Source of the DNA: Methanoculleus sp.
GTDB taxonomy: Archaea; Halobacteriota; Methanomicrobia; Methanomicrobiales; Methanoculleaceae
DNA: 64,000 bases
Direction: 5' to 3'
NCBI GenBank assembly: GCA_018433835.1
Contig: JAHDQM010000027.1
Coordinates: 1 to 64,000 of the forward strand
Both the position numbers and the translations under genes were made by a program. The notes below the pieces were generated by a model that had not been told where the DNA came from, searched no databases, and worked only from the letters and a program-made list of their open reading frames with translations. This document shows positions 52,847-61,618 of the stretch, piece after piece (positions within the stretch are counted from its first letter, which is position 1; each line of letters opens with the position of its first letter).

Positions 52847-54179
52847 ACGGGCCGGACGGGCGGCCGTCATGCTCCTGATTTCTGCCCTGCTCCTCGCCGT
52901 CGTCTGTCCCGCCGTCTCGGGCGCGGGGGGACCGCCGGAGCACTCGAGCGCCGCCCCCCAGGGTATCGAATCTGCAGGCAAGACACCGAGCGACGATGAA
53001 AGCGCCGCCCCCGGCCAGAACAAGGCCAGGGATACGCCGGAAGAGACACCCACCCCCCTGCCCTCGCCCGAAGAGACCGTCACGCCTGCCGATACCCCGG
53101 GAGAGGAGCAGACGGAGGCGACGGAAACCGTGACGGCCGGCGATACACCCGAAGAGAACGGCCGGACGCCCACGGACCCGTTCCCCTGGAGCGGGGTTGC
53201 CCTGGCCCTCATCCTGCTCGCCGGCGCCCTCGTTCTTGGCATCAGGTACCTGGGGATACCGGATACCGGCGGCGAAGCACCGACGGGCGCGACCGTCCTC
53301 CCCGATGCAGACCGGACCGTGCTCTCCCGCCCGGCCGGGTTCCCGCCGGAACTTGCAGAACGGTACGACCGGGTTGCCTTCGTCGGGAGAGGCGGGCTCG
53401 GACAGGTCTTCTCGGCGGTCAGGCGTGACGACGGCCGGACGGTGGCGGTAAAGATCCCGGTCACCTACGACGAGGCGACGGGAAAGACCTTCATGAAGGA
53501 GATGCGGTTCTGGGAAGACCTCGTTCACGAAAATATCGTAGCGGTTTACTCGGTCAACATCCTCCCGGTACCGTTCGTCGAGATGGAGTTTCTGCCCCGG
53601 ACCCTGGAGCAACTCGAAAAACCCGTCCCTGTAGAGACCGCCGTCCGCATCGTTGCAGGCATCGCCGCCGGGCTTGCCTACGCCCACGAGAGAGGCGTGA
53701 TTCACCGGGATATCAAGCCGAGAAACATTCTTCTCGCCGACGACCTGACGACGCCGAAGATCACCGACTGGGGCATGAGCACGACGCTGGCGGCGAGCCG
53801 GGATACCACCGTCGCCGGGTTCACCCTCGCGTATGCGGCCCCGGAGCAGATCGCCCCGGAGCAGTTCGGCAGGACCGATGCACGGACCGACATCTACCAG
53901 CTCGGCGCCGTCTTCTACGAACTGGCGACGGGGAAACCTCCTAATGCCGGCGAGAGCCTCGCCGGATGTGCCGGGGCAACTCTCCACGAGCAGCCGGTCC
54001 CCCCCGGAGAGATCAATCCGGACTTCGCAGGATTCAACCGGGTCATCCTCCGGTGTCTCGCAAAAGACCCCGGTCACCGCTACCAATCCGCCGGGGAAGT
54101 GCTCGATGCAATCAAAACCGTGATGGGGGATGATAGCGATACGCCTCCGGCCGGACCCGCAGGGGATGAGAGAGCGTGA
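52836..54179 (+). CDS. Membrane Ser/Thr protein kinase, eukaryotic type
   Basis: A 447-residue kinase: signal segment (AAVMLLISALLLAVVCPAVSG), a Pro/Thr/Glu-rich outside stalk (~residues 30-105), a span (WSGVALALILLAGALVLGI), then the catalytic domain. Motifs: VGRGGLGQV loop, VAVKIP lysine, HRDIKPRNILL catalytic loop, ITDWGMS in place of DFG, and YAAPEQIAPEQ. The outside part lacks PASTA or other known domains. It overlaps both the FHA gene and the downstream channel gene. Confidence 0.87.
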   Translation: MLPERAGRAAVMLLISALLLAVVCPAVSGAGGPPEHSSAAPQGIESAGKTPSDDESAAPGQNKARDTPEETPTPLPSPEETVTPADTPGEEQTEATETVTAGDTPEENGRTPTDPFPWSGVALALILLAGALVLGIRYLGIPDTGGEAPTGATVLPDADRTVLSRPAGFPPELAERYDRVAFVGRGGLGQVFSAVRRDDGRTVAVKIPVTYDEATGKTFMKEMRFWEDLVHENIVAVYSVNILPVPFVEMEFLPRTLEQLEKPVPVETAVRIVAGIAAGLAYAHERGVIHRDIKPRNILLADDLTTPKITDWGMSTTLAASRDTTVAGFTLAYAAPEQIAPEQFGRTDARTDIYQLGAVFYELATGKPPNAGESLAGCAGATLHEQPVPPGEINPDFAGFNRVILRCLAKDPGHRYQSAGEVLDAIKTVMGDDSDTPPAGPAGDERA

Positions 54180-54856
54180 AGGGCCTTCTCGCCCGGTACC
54201 TCGCCCGCGCCAGGGCCATGCGGTTCCACTACCTGCTCGCATCTCTCGTCCTCCTGCTCGCCGTCTACCCCTACGTGAGTGCAGGGCCGACCGGCCCGGC
54301 CGCCCTGAAAGTGCTCTCGTCCTTCGTCCTGATCACCGGGGTCTACGCTGTGAGCAACCAGCGGCGGCAGGTCGCGATCGCCGTCCTCCTCGCGATCCCC
54401 GCCTTCGGCTTCGGCTGGCTCTACGTCATCAGCGGGACTCCCGTCTTCGGCAGCGCCGAGAGCATATTCACGCTCCTCTTTTACGCCTTCACCGCGCTCG
54501 TCGGCCTCCTGCGGGTGCTCGGAGAACGCCAGATCACCACCGATACCATCTACGGGGCGGTATCCGTCTACCTCCTCATGGGCCTGACATGGGCGACCGC
54601 CTACAGCCTCGTCGAGAGCGTCAGTCCCGGGTCGTTCTCAAGCAGCCACCCGGGCACCGCTTTCACCTTCCCCACGTTCATCTACTACAGTTTCGTCACC
54701 CTTGCGACGCTCGGCTACGGCGACATCACGCCGGTAACCGACCAGGCCCGGTCGCTCGCCGTTCTCGAGACCGTGAGCGGGACCATCTACATCGCCGTCC
54801 TGATCGCCCGCCTGGTGGCGGCGGCCGGGTGGATGCCGAAAACCGGCCGGGAGTGA
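54176..54856 (+). CDS. Ion channel, two-TM potassium type
   Basis: A 226-residue membrane protein starting with GTG overlapping the kinase stop (GTGA). About four N-terminal spans are followed by a pore module with the filter TLATLGYGDITP and a final span (TVSGTIYIAVLIARLVAAAG). TLGYGD is the potassium selectivity signature. It ends soon after the last span with no cytosolic ligand domain, so control may come from the kinase in the same operon. Confidence 0.85.
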   Translation: MKGLLARYLARARAMRFHYLLASLVLLLAVYPYVSAGPTGPAALKVLSSFVLITGVYAVSNQRRQVAIAVLLAIPAFGFGWLYVISGTPVFGSAESIFTLLFYAFTALVGLLRVLGERQITTDTIYGAVSVYLLMGLTWATAYSLVESVSPGSFSSSHPGTAFTFPTFIYYSFVTLATLGYGDITPVTDQARSLAVLETVSGTIYIAVLIARLVAAAGWMPKTGRE

Positions 54857-54977
54857 GGGGTTCCGGAAAACGAGATTAAAACACTCATTTTCATGATTCC
54901 TCCGATTAAAACTACGAAAATTCTCGTTGTTAAAGCAAGATATTTATTTTCGCCATATAAAGTGATGATTGATACCT

Positions 54978-55715
54978 ATGCGAGGAAAAGCAGCACTTCT
55001 GGGGATCGCCCTGATGGTCCTCTGCGCCGCGGTGATCGGCAACGTCACCGCACAGTTGCCGGAGGAATCCACGGATAACCTGATCCACGTATCCGGCACG
55101 GGCAAAGTGACGACAACGCCCGACCAGGCCGTCATCGTGTTCGCGGTCGAGACCGAGAACACCGATGTTGCGACAGCACAGCAGCAGAACGCCCAGAGAA
55201 TGGATGCCGTGGTCAACGCCCTGAAGAACGCCGGCATCCCGGAGAAGGACATCAGGACCGCCGCCTACAACATCATCCCGGTGACCGAGAGCGACAGCAA
55301 GGGCCTGACAAACGCCAGAGTCAAATACTACCGGGTGATCAACACCCTCGAGGTCACGCTGAACGACGTGGACCGCGCCGGGGAGATCGTCGATCTCGCG
55401 GTCGAAAACGGTGCAAACAGGGTTAACCGGTTCTCGTTCACCTTAAGCGACGCAAAGCAGCAGGAGTTCCGGTCGGAGGCCCTGACCGCCGCGGTAGCGC
55501 AGGCACGGGGCGACGCAGATGTGGTTGCCGCAGCCATCGGCAAGACCATCGTTGACGTCAAAGAAGTCAATGTCGGGAGCAACTACGTGCCCCTGGCCTA
55601 TGACAGCCGCTACTCGGGCATGGAGATGGTGGCGGGCAGCGCCGTCCCGACCCCGCTCGAGGTAGGTGAGATCGACGTGACCGCCACCGTCTCGATCACC
55701 TACGTCATCTCGTAA
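54978..55715 (+). CDS. SIMPL-domain (DUF541) secreted protein
   Basis: A 245-residue exported protein: signal peptide (ALLGIALMVLCAAVIGNVTA), then the SIMPL/DUF541 fold: IHVSGTGKVTTTPDQAVIVFAVET, AQRMDAVVNALKNAGIPEKD, YRVINTLEVTLNDVDRAGEI and C-terminal VTATVSITYVI. The family forms oligomers with stress-protective roles in other organisms. TATA elements TATTTATTTT and CCATATAAAG (54943-54962) stand before it, so it has its own promoter. Confidence 0.85.
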   Translation: MRGKAALLGIALMVLCAAVIGNVTAQLPEESTDNLIHVSGTGKVTTTPDQAVIVFAVETENTDVATAQQQNAQRMDAVVNALKNAGIPEKDIRTAAYNIIPVTESDSKGLTNARVKYYRVINTLEVTLNDVDRAGEIVDLAVENGANRVNRFSFTLSDAKQQEFRSEALTAAVAQARGDADVVAAAIGKTIVDVKEVNVGSNYVPLAYDSRYSGMEMVAGSAVPTPLEVGEIDVTATVSITYVIS

Positions 55716-55852
55716 CTCCCTCTACCGCCCTTCTTTTTCGTCTGCAGATCCGGGGCGCTCCGAACCCCGGACCATCACCTCACCCCCCGCCTGCCTCATC
55801 GAGAAGCATAATCGTTGGGGAGGAGAGACCGGAATATCGGAGTCTGCGTTTC

Positions 55853-56515
55853 ATGCTCACGATAACCGAAGTCTACAACAACATCCCCTGCCGGGAGGGG
55901 CTCATGGCGGACTGGGGATTCTCCTGCCTGCTTCATGAGGCGGGCCTGCTCTTTGACACCGGAGAACGCGGCGACGTCCTTCTTGCAAACATGCGGGCGC
56001 TCGGCATCGATCCCGCCTCCGTCAGGTGCCTCGTCCTCTCCCACGACCACCACGACCACATCGGCGGCCTCGCGGCGGTCCTTGCCCGAAATCCGTCGAT
56101 GGAAGTCTTCGTCCACGACGCCTTCTCCGCGCATACGCTCGGGCTGATCCGGGAGTACACCGAACCCCGGATCACAGACGAGTGGACGGAGATCGCGGAC
56201 GGCATCGCCGTGACCGGCCCCCTCGGGACCGGTATCCGGGAGCAGTCGCTCGCGGTCACCGTGCCGGGCGGCTACCTGGTCGTAACCGGGTGCGCGCATC
56301 CTCACATCGGCCGGATCATCGACCATGTCTCACGGGAAGGGCCTGTGTGGGGAGTGCTCGGCGGGCTGCACACCGTTACCGGCGAGGATATCGATGCGCT
56401 CGCCGGGGTGACGTACCTCTCGGCATCGCACTGTACCGATAAAATCGAGGAACTCGCAGAGCGGTATCCGGAATCTTTCCGCCCGGGAGGCGTCGGGCAG
56501 GTGCACCGGGTCTGA
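55853..56515 (+). CDS. MBL-fold hydrolase, DHPPP/dihydropterin-synthase-like family
   Basis: A 220-residue protein of the MBL subfamily annotated with 7,8-dihydropterin-methyl-aminobenzene-phosphate synthase: GFSCLLHEAGLLFDTG, metal motif SHDHHDHIGGLAAVL, VVTGCAHPHIGRIIDHV and WGVLGGLHTV. The family is linked to methanopterin synthesis in some methanogens, but the assignment by homology alone is loose. It stands alone. Confidence 0.75.
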   Translation: MLTITEVYNNIPCREGLMADWGFSCLLHEAGLLFDTGERGDVLLANMRALGIDPASVRCLVLSHDHHDHIGGLAAVLARNPSMEVFVHDAFSAHTLGLIREYTEPRITDEWTEIADGIAVTGPLGTGIREQSLAVTVPGGYLVVTGCAHPHIGRIIDHVSREGPVWGVLGGLHTVTGEDIDALAGVTYLSASHCTDKIEELAERYPESFRPGGVGQVHRV

Positions 56516-57367
56516 AAACGAGGGTCTGCTGGAACCATGTTCTGGTCCTGAAGAGGGTACTTGAGGGGCCTGTGACGGTCCGGAGTTTGAGAAACCAAAA
56601 GGTTTCGGACAGGAGTTTAAGAAGGCCAAAGGCCTTTGCTGTGTGGCAAGCAGAGTGATCAAAGCGAGGAAATATCACGGTGCAGTGGACCGTGGGGACT
56701 GCGCACCTGCCCGGTGCTCGAATTCCGCCTGCCCTCCCGGGGCACGCGTCGTTTATCGCCATTGGGGAACGACGCCCCGCAGGAGCGGAGTTCGAGCACC
56801 GAAGGTGCGAGGAGGGGCTGACGGGGAGTGCGAGCAAAGCGAGCTTGAGCACCGGTAGGTGCGAGGGGGCACGCCCCCTCCCCTGTCTCCCTCTTGTATG
56901 ACTGCATCCGTTGTAAACCCCCACCCCGCCCGCGCTTCGCGCTCCTCCTCCCCACCTTCGGTGCTCAAACTCCTGCCGTTCGCTACGCTCTTGGCAGTCG
57001 TTCCCCGCCCCTCGGGGCGGGGGCAGTGCGTGGCGATTGCGATGGTTCGGTAGAACCGGAGCAGGAGAAGACCGAAGGTCTTGGACCGGCGACTGGCCAA
57101 AGGTGCGACATTCCGGAGAACGACTGTCCGTAGGACAGGAGTTCGAGAAGACCAGAGGTCTTCGAGGAACGGAGCTTGAGCACCATTGGGTGAGGGAGCA
57201 GGAGCACAAGCACCACAGAACGACGTTCCGGTAGGAACGACTGTCCGAAGGACGGGAGTTCGAGAAACCCGAAGGGTTTCGAGGAGCGGAGTTTGAGCAC
57301 CGTCAGGTGCGAAGGTGCGAGAACCGGAGCGTGGCCGGGAGAGGGCTCCAACAAGGCCAAAAAAGGG
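56516..57367. repeat. Gene-free block of hairpin repeats with varying stems
   Basis: This ~850-bp interval is filled with short stem-loops joined by constant linkers (GGAGTTYGAG and CGAGGARCGGAGYTTGAG). Stems include AAACC/GGTTT (56591-56605), AAGGCC/GGCCTT (56620-56634), CACC/GGTG (several), AAGACC/GGTCTT (57148-57162), GTTCC/GGAAC (57225-57238), and AAACCC/GGGTTT (57265-57279), with 3-4-base loops such as GAA, AGA, GTA or GGTA. A full unit runs GGAACGACTG, stem, CAGGAGTTCGAG, stem, CGAGGA. Some units are inverted (56945-57004). No coding frame here is convincing. Confidence 0.85.
57358..57364 (-). terminator. Oligo-T terminator of mscS-like gene
   Basis: On the minus strand a run of six T lies just after the stop of the MscS gene at 57368, a typical archaeal terminator. 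Confidence 0.5.
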
Positions 57368-58219
57368 TTATTCTTTCTTCCCGGCGGACCGCCCCTTCAC
57401 CTCGAGTCCGTCCGCAAACCAGACGGTGCGCTGCGGGAAGGGTATCTCGATGCCGTTTTCCTCAAGCGCCTGCTTGATCTTCCAGAGGAGGTCCGTCCTG
57501 ACATCCCACCAGTTCCGGGCCGGCGCCCAGATGTAGGCGGTCAGGTTGACGCTGTTGTCACCGAGGTTGTCGACGAAGACCGACGGTGCCGGGCTCTTCA
57601 GCGCGAAGGGATGCGTCGCGATGACCTCCTTCGCGATCCGGATCGCCGCGTCGGCATCGTCCTCATACCGGATGCCGATCTGGTACTCGAACCTCCGGGC
57701 TGCGTTGTGGACGTAGTTGGTGATGTTCGAGGTGAATACCGTCTCGTTCGGGATCCTGACATAGACCCCGTCGTACGTCTTGACGACGGTCGAGAGGACG
57801 TGGATGTCCTCGACACTGCCGCTGATGTCCGCGACGTTGATGTTGTCGCCGATCTTGATCGGGTGCTCGAACATGAGGAAGAGGCCGGAGACCAGGTTGG
57901 AGACAACGCTCTGGCTCGCAAAACCGATGACGAGGCCGGCGACACCCCCGGCCACCAGGAGGCCGGAGAGGTCGAATTTGAGCTGCGGAAGAGCGATGAC
58001 GAACGCCCAGAGTATGATACCGTAATAGACCAGTTTCGCAAGCAGTTCGCGCTCGTTCTTGGGCAGCCGCTCCGTGAGGGCCCGTCGGACGTTTGTCGAG
58101 ACGATCCGCGCGACTACAACGCCGACCACGAGGATGACGACGAAATACAGGAGGTTCTCGACGGTGATATCACCGACGCCTATGGGGGTCTCCAGCACCT
58201 GGGTCACGTCGAACGTCAC
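57368..58219 (-). CDS. Small-conductance mechanosensitive channel MscS
   Basis: A 283-residue channel. Spans: LLYFVVILVVGVVVARIV, LVYYGIILWAFVIALP and the pore helix GLLVAGGVAGLVIGFASQSVVSNLVSGLF; then the beta domain IKIGDNINVADISGSVEDIH, VKTYDGVYVRIPNE, and the C-terminal alpha/beta domain. The GTG start at 58219 overlaps the TGA of the DUF432 gene, indicating coupling. It releases solutes upon osmotic downshock. Confidence 0.92.
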   Translation of the reverse strand: MTFDVTQVLETPIGVGDITVENLLYFVVILVVGVVVARIVSTNVRRALTERLPKNERELLAKLVYYGIILWAFVIALPQLKFDLSGLLVAGGVAGLVIGFASQSVVSNLVSGLFLMFEHPIKIGDNINVADISGSVEDIHVLSTVVKTYDGVYVRIPNETVFTSNITNYVHNAARRFEYQIGIRYEDDADAAIRIAKEVIATHPFALKSPAPSVFVDNLGDNSVNLTAYIWAPARNWWDVRTDLLWKIKQALEENGIEIPFPQRTVWFADGLEVKGRSAGKKE

Positions 58220-58923
58220 GAGAATCCCCACTCCATCAGGTATCCCCGGTCGATCACCGGGATTTTGCGTGCCACACACAACTCGACGGACTTCACCATG
58301 CCGGGCCGGAGCGGGGCGTCGATGAAATCCGTCTCCGCGAGAGTTGGGCTGATGATCTTCATCGTGGCAGCGGCCGCCACGAAATCACCGTAATAGATCT
58401 TCATATCGGTGCTGTCAAAGACAACGCACGAAACTTCCACCCACTCGCGGGATGCGTTATGGATGGAAAGTTCCATCACTCCCTCACGGAGAGACCCGGC
58501 CGCGGGAACCTCCGTGTATATTTCACTCCGGTACCAGCGGGCGATGACCCCATTGGTCGGCGTTCCGTAGAGCGTATACTTCTGGGAGCCGAGACCAAAG
58601 ATATCGAGCACCTCGATGTCCCTTGCCGCCTCCAGGAAGACGCCGATCTCGACCGGAAACTTCAGGTAGATCGTCTGGGTGACGCCGGGCTCAATGACCA
58701 TAGGAGAGAATTCTATCTGGAGGAAGTCCGTGACATCTTTGGGGAGATTGACCGGTTCTACCGGGTTTATGATAATCTCACCCGTCTTTGAGACCAGGAT
58801 CCGCTCGAACGTCTGCCCTTCGCATCTCCGCCGGTAGGTCAGAAGACTGCCGTTTTGTTCGGCTTCGACCAGGGTGTCGCCGTCTTCATGGTGGAAAGTG
58901 CCCCTATAACGCCCGAACATCAT
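58216..58923 (-). CDS. DUF432-family protein
   Basis: A 235-residue soluble protein matching DUF432, an archaeal family commonly found upstream of mscS: ERILVSKTGEIIINPVEPVNLPK, FLQIEFSPMVIEPGVTQTIYLKFPVEIGVF, IDVFGLGSQKYTLYG-like, and IARWYRSEIYTEVP. Its stop overlaps the mscS start. It may modulate the channel. An A/T-rich promoter region lies upstream at 58924-58960. Confidence 0.8.
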   Translation of the reverse strand: MMFGRYRGTFHHEDGDTLVEAEQNGSLLTYRRRCEGQTFERILVSKTGEIIINPVEPVNLPKDVTDFLQIEFSPMVIEPGVTQTIYLKFPVEIGVFLEAARDIEVLDIFGLGSQKYTLYGTPTNGVIARWYRSEIYTEVPAAGSLREGVMELSIHNASREWVEVSCVVFDSTDMKIYYGDFVAAAATMKIISPTLAETDFIDAPLRPGMVKSVELCVARKIPVIDRGYLMEWGFS

Positions 58924-59304
58924 CTATGATCTGCAAATACTCAAATATTAACTTACGGGAATAGCATGAACTCCCGGCCCTCGCGTTCCCGCATCCAATC
59001 CGGGAAGACCGTTTAAATCGATTCTTTATCCGGATACTCGCTTAAAACATACTTGTTGAGACAAACCCCGCTGCTCTGGCGTGGAGCAATCTGGGAAGGT
59101 ATAAATAATAAATCCATTGGACAGTATATTTTGCAGAAAATACATAGACACTCTTTTAAGCGACGATTTCAGACACTTCTCCAGCGCGTTTGTCCCGGGC
59201 GGTAATAAGCGAGGGGCACCGTACATGCCGGCGCAGAGGATTTAACCGGGATATCCGGAAGAAGGGCTTTCTCGCGGCTTTGTGGGGACGGGCGCTGTTC
59301 ACGG
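58924..59304. other. Divergent spacer with an unassigned promoter
   Basis: Left part is A/T-rich and can serve the DUF432 gene. On the plus strand GGTATAAATAATAAATCC at 59097-59114 is a strong TATA-like element, about 200 bp before the kinase start, so it implies a long leader or a short RNA in 59125-59300. No coding frame or known RNA was recognised. Confidence 0.35.
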
Positions 59305-59307
59305 GTG

Positions 59308-60768
59308 ATGTATGTGAAGATGAATCAGGAAAGAGTCAGGGAGTCCATGAGTCGCAGCCAGATACCCGTGAGTATCTTCGATCACATCCAGCAGCCGGCA
59401 CTCGTTCTCGACTGCGAGGGGCGGGTGGTCATCTGGAACGACAGCATGGAACAGTATACCGGCGTTCCGGCAGAGGATATCGTAGGGAAAGGGGATTACA
59501 TCCATGGGAAAGCATTGTTCGGCGAGATGTGCCCCACACTGGCGAACTCCATCCTGACTCACAACGATGCCGGGAACGACCGTTATCGCCTGCTGTCCCG
59601 TCAGGGCGAAGAGCTGCTCGCCAGGTCGTGCATCCCCCCGGCATCCGGCAGAGAGGTTGTCTGTATGGCCGCCCCTCTCTACGACACCACCGGCAGGCAG
59701 ATCGGTGCGGTCGAGACCATCCGGGACGCTCCGGAAGATTCTCGCGGGGCGCCGGACGAGCAGGTGCAGATCCTGGCGAAAACTCTCCCCGACATGATAT
59801 TCACGCTCAACCGGGACGGCATCTTCACCCAGTTCTACTGGACCTGTGCCCGGAACCTGGGTATAGACCCGGCCGAGATCGCAGGCAAGACTCCCCACGC
59901 CCTGTTTCCGGCGGAGGAGGCGGACTTTCTGGTCGGGGCTGCGCACCAGGCCATCGAGACGGGAGAGGCGGTATCAGAAACCCGGTCGTTTTCGTGGCGC
60001 GGTGAGGAGGCGCGGTCGTTCCAGATCACCATTCATCCCCTGCACAACACCGCCGGGAAGATCGTGGCCGCCACCGGGGTCGGCCGCGATATCACCAGTG
60101 ACCTCGTCTGCGAACGGGCGAGCCAACTCTCCAGCCTCTACCTCGACCTGCTCGGCACCGACATCTACAACACCAGCATGGTTGCGGCAACGATCATCGA
60201 GATGCTCCGGGAACGGCTCTCCGGTGAGGAGGCGGAACTCGCTCAACGGGTCAAGAACACGGTCGAACAGGGGATCAACGTCATCAAGAACGTCGAACTC
60301 TTAACCACGCTCAACAAACACCGTATTCGCCTGGGGCCGACCGACCTCGACAGCATCATCCGCGGCCAGATTCAACGGTACTCGGGCATCGATATCAGGT
60401 ACGAGCCGGAGAGCCGCATGGTCTGGGCAAACCCCCTTCTCGAACACATCGTATCCAACCTGATCAGCAACAGCATCAAGTTCGGCGGCATGAAGGTCAG
60501 GATCGAGATCTCCGTCATGGAGACCGCAGAGATCGTGACGCTTACCGTAGCCGATACCGGCATCGGCATCCCGGATCATTTAAAGCCCAACATCTTCGAT
60601 CGCTTCAGCCGTGAGGGAAGCAAAACCGCATCAGGTAGCAGGGGCCTTGGGCTTCACATCGTCAAGACCCTCGTAAACCAGTATGGCGGGCGGGTATGGG
60701 CGGCGGACCGGGTGCCCGGGAAACCGGAGGAAGGAGCTGCAATAAAGGTGATCCTGCAGAAGTGCTAG
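59308..60768 (+). CDS. PAS-domain sensor kinase lacking phosphoacceptor His
   Basis: A ~486-residue soluble protein: PAS 1 (~residues 20-135, LVLDCEGRVVIWNDSMEQYTG), PAS 2 (~150-265, PDMIFTLNRDGIFTQFYWTC), a dimerisation helix, and an HATPase domain with N box HIVSNLISNSIKFGG, G1 VADTGIGIPD, F box FDRFSREGS and G2 SRGLGLHIVK. In methanogen kinases the acceptor motif is DLMGHDINN; here it is DLLGTDIYN, Thr about residue 284 in place of His. Starts at 59305, 59320 and 59347 (AGGGAG behind it) are alternatives. Confidence 0.85.
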   Translation: MYVKMNQERVRESMSRSQIPVSIFDHIQQPALVLDCEGRVVIWNDSMEQYTGVPAEDIVGKGDYIHGKALFGEMCPTLANSILTHNDAGNDRYRLLSRQGEELLARSCIPPASGREVVCMAAPLYDTTGRQIGAVETIRDAPEDSRGAPDEQVQILAKTLPDMIFTLNRDGIFTQFYWTCARNLGIDPAEIAGKTPHALFPAEEADFLVGAAHQAIETGEAVSETRSFSWRGEEARSFQITIHPLHNTAGKIVAATGVGRDITSDLVCERASQLSSLYLDLLGTDIYNTSMVAATIIEMLRERLSGEEAELAQRVKNTVEQGINVIKNVELLTTLNKHRIRLGPTDLDSIIRGQIQRYSGIDIRYEPESRMVWANPLLEHIVSNLISNSIKFGGMKVRIEISVMETAEIVTLTVADTGIGIPDHLKPNIFDRFSREGSKTASGSRGLGLHIVKTLVNQYGGRVWAADRVPGKPEEGAAIKVILQKC

Positions 60769-60797
60769 GCCGGCGCCCCCCGAATGCCCGGATTACT

Positions 60798-60810
60798 CAG
60801 ATATATAACC
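60798..60810 (+). promoter_or_regulatory. TATA box of nusA-like/hisE operon
   Basis: CAGATATATAACC is a good TATA element ~50 bp before the ATG at 60859. Confidence 0.55.
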
Positions 60811-60858
60811 TCCCAGCGACTATATCATACCGCATCATTCCCATTGGGGACTGCTTCA

Positions 60859-61299
60859 ATGATACGAACCATATGCTTTAAAGAGCGAAGATATATCGAA
60901 GAATTGAGAATTCTTACCCGGGCGACCGCACTGGACTGCATCATCGACGAGCGCTTCGACCGCATAGTATACCTCATAAAAGAAGGAGATATGGGCCTCG
61001 CTATCGGTCGGAAGGGAAACAATATCCGGAAGATGCAGCGGGTCCTCGGGAAACGTATCGAGATGGTCGAATATTCTCCCGAGATCGAGACATTTACGAG
61101 GAACGTGTTTAAACCGGCAAACGTCCTCGGTGTCGGGAAAGGAGACGATGGGAGGCTCACGGTGTACATCGATAAGAACGATCTCGGCATCGCCATAGGG
61201 AAAGGCGGATGCACCATCGAGAAGGCACGGCTCCTCCTCTCCCGGTACTTCGATACGGAACTCGGCGAGGTGCTCGCGGGAGAAGACGTCCATGCGTGA
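60859..61299 (+). CDS. NusA-like KH-domain transcription factor
   Basis: A 146-residue archaeal NusA-like protein with two KH domains. The GXXG loops are MGLAIGRKGNNIRKMQRVLG and GIAIGKGGCTIEKA. Archaeal forms lack the N-terminal polymerase-binding and S1 domains, as here. In most archaea the gene sits next to rpoA2 and ribosomal genes; here it is coupled to hisE, with an 8-bp overlap. Confidence 0.85.
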   Translation: MIRTICFKERRYIEELRILTRATALDCIIDERFDRIVYLIKEGDMGLAIGRKGNNIRKMQRVLGKRIEMVEYSPEIETFTRNVFKPANVLGVGKGDDGRLTVYIDKNDLGIAIGKGGCTIEKARLLLSRYFDTELGEVLAGEDVHA

Positions 61300-61585
61300 C
61301 TGGAAGATCCTCGAAGAAGTCTGGCAGATCATCCAGGACCGGGCGGAGCACCCATCGGCCGAAAGCTACGTCAGCTCCGTCCTGACGCACCGGAAGGGAG
61401 TCGACAAATCCCTCGAAAAGGTCGGTGAAGAGGCGGTCGAGTTCATCCTGGCCGCCAAGAATCAGGTCCCGGAGAGGACGGTCTCCGAAGCGGCCGATCT
61501 CCTCTTCCACCTCCTGGTGGCGCTCCAGGCATCAGGCACCGACGTAGCGGACGTGCTCGACGAGCTCGCTGCACGCCGGAAGTAA
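61292..61585 (+). CDS. hisE: Phosphoribosyl-ATP pyrophosphatase
   Basis: A 97-residue all-helical MazG-fold enzyme, second step of histidine synthesis. Signatures: SYVSSVLTHRKGVDKSLEKVGEEAVEFILAAK and EAADLLFHLLVAL, giving the ExxE and ExxD metal ligands. Length fits stand-alone HisE. Overlaps the nusA-like gene by 8 bp, so translated together. Confidence 0.95.
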   Translation: MRDWKILEEVWQIIQDRAEHPSAESYVSSVLTHRKGVDKSLEKVGEEAVEFILAAKNQVPERTVSEAADLLFHLLVALQASGTDVADVLDELAARRK

Positions 61586-61618
61586 CATTATTTTGTATCG
61601 GATCTTCTCGAGGACCGC

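Noticed and set aside
56550-57345. CRISPR array
   Set aside because: The constant parts are not regularly spaced, the variable parts are self-complementary stems and not spacers, and no cas genes are nearby.
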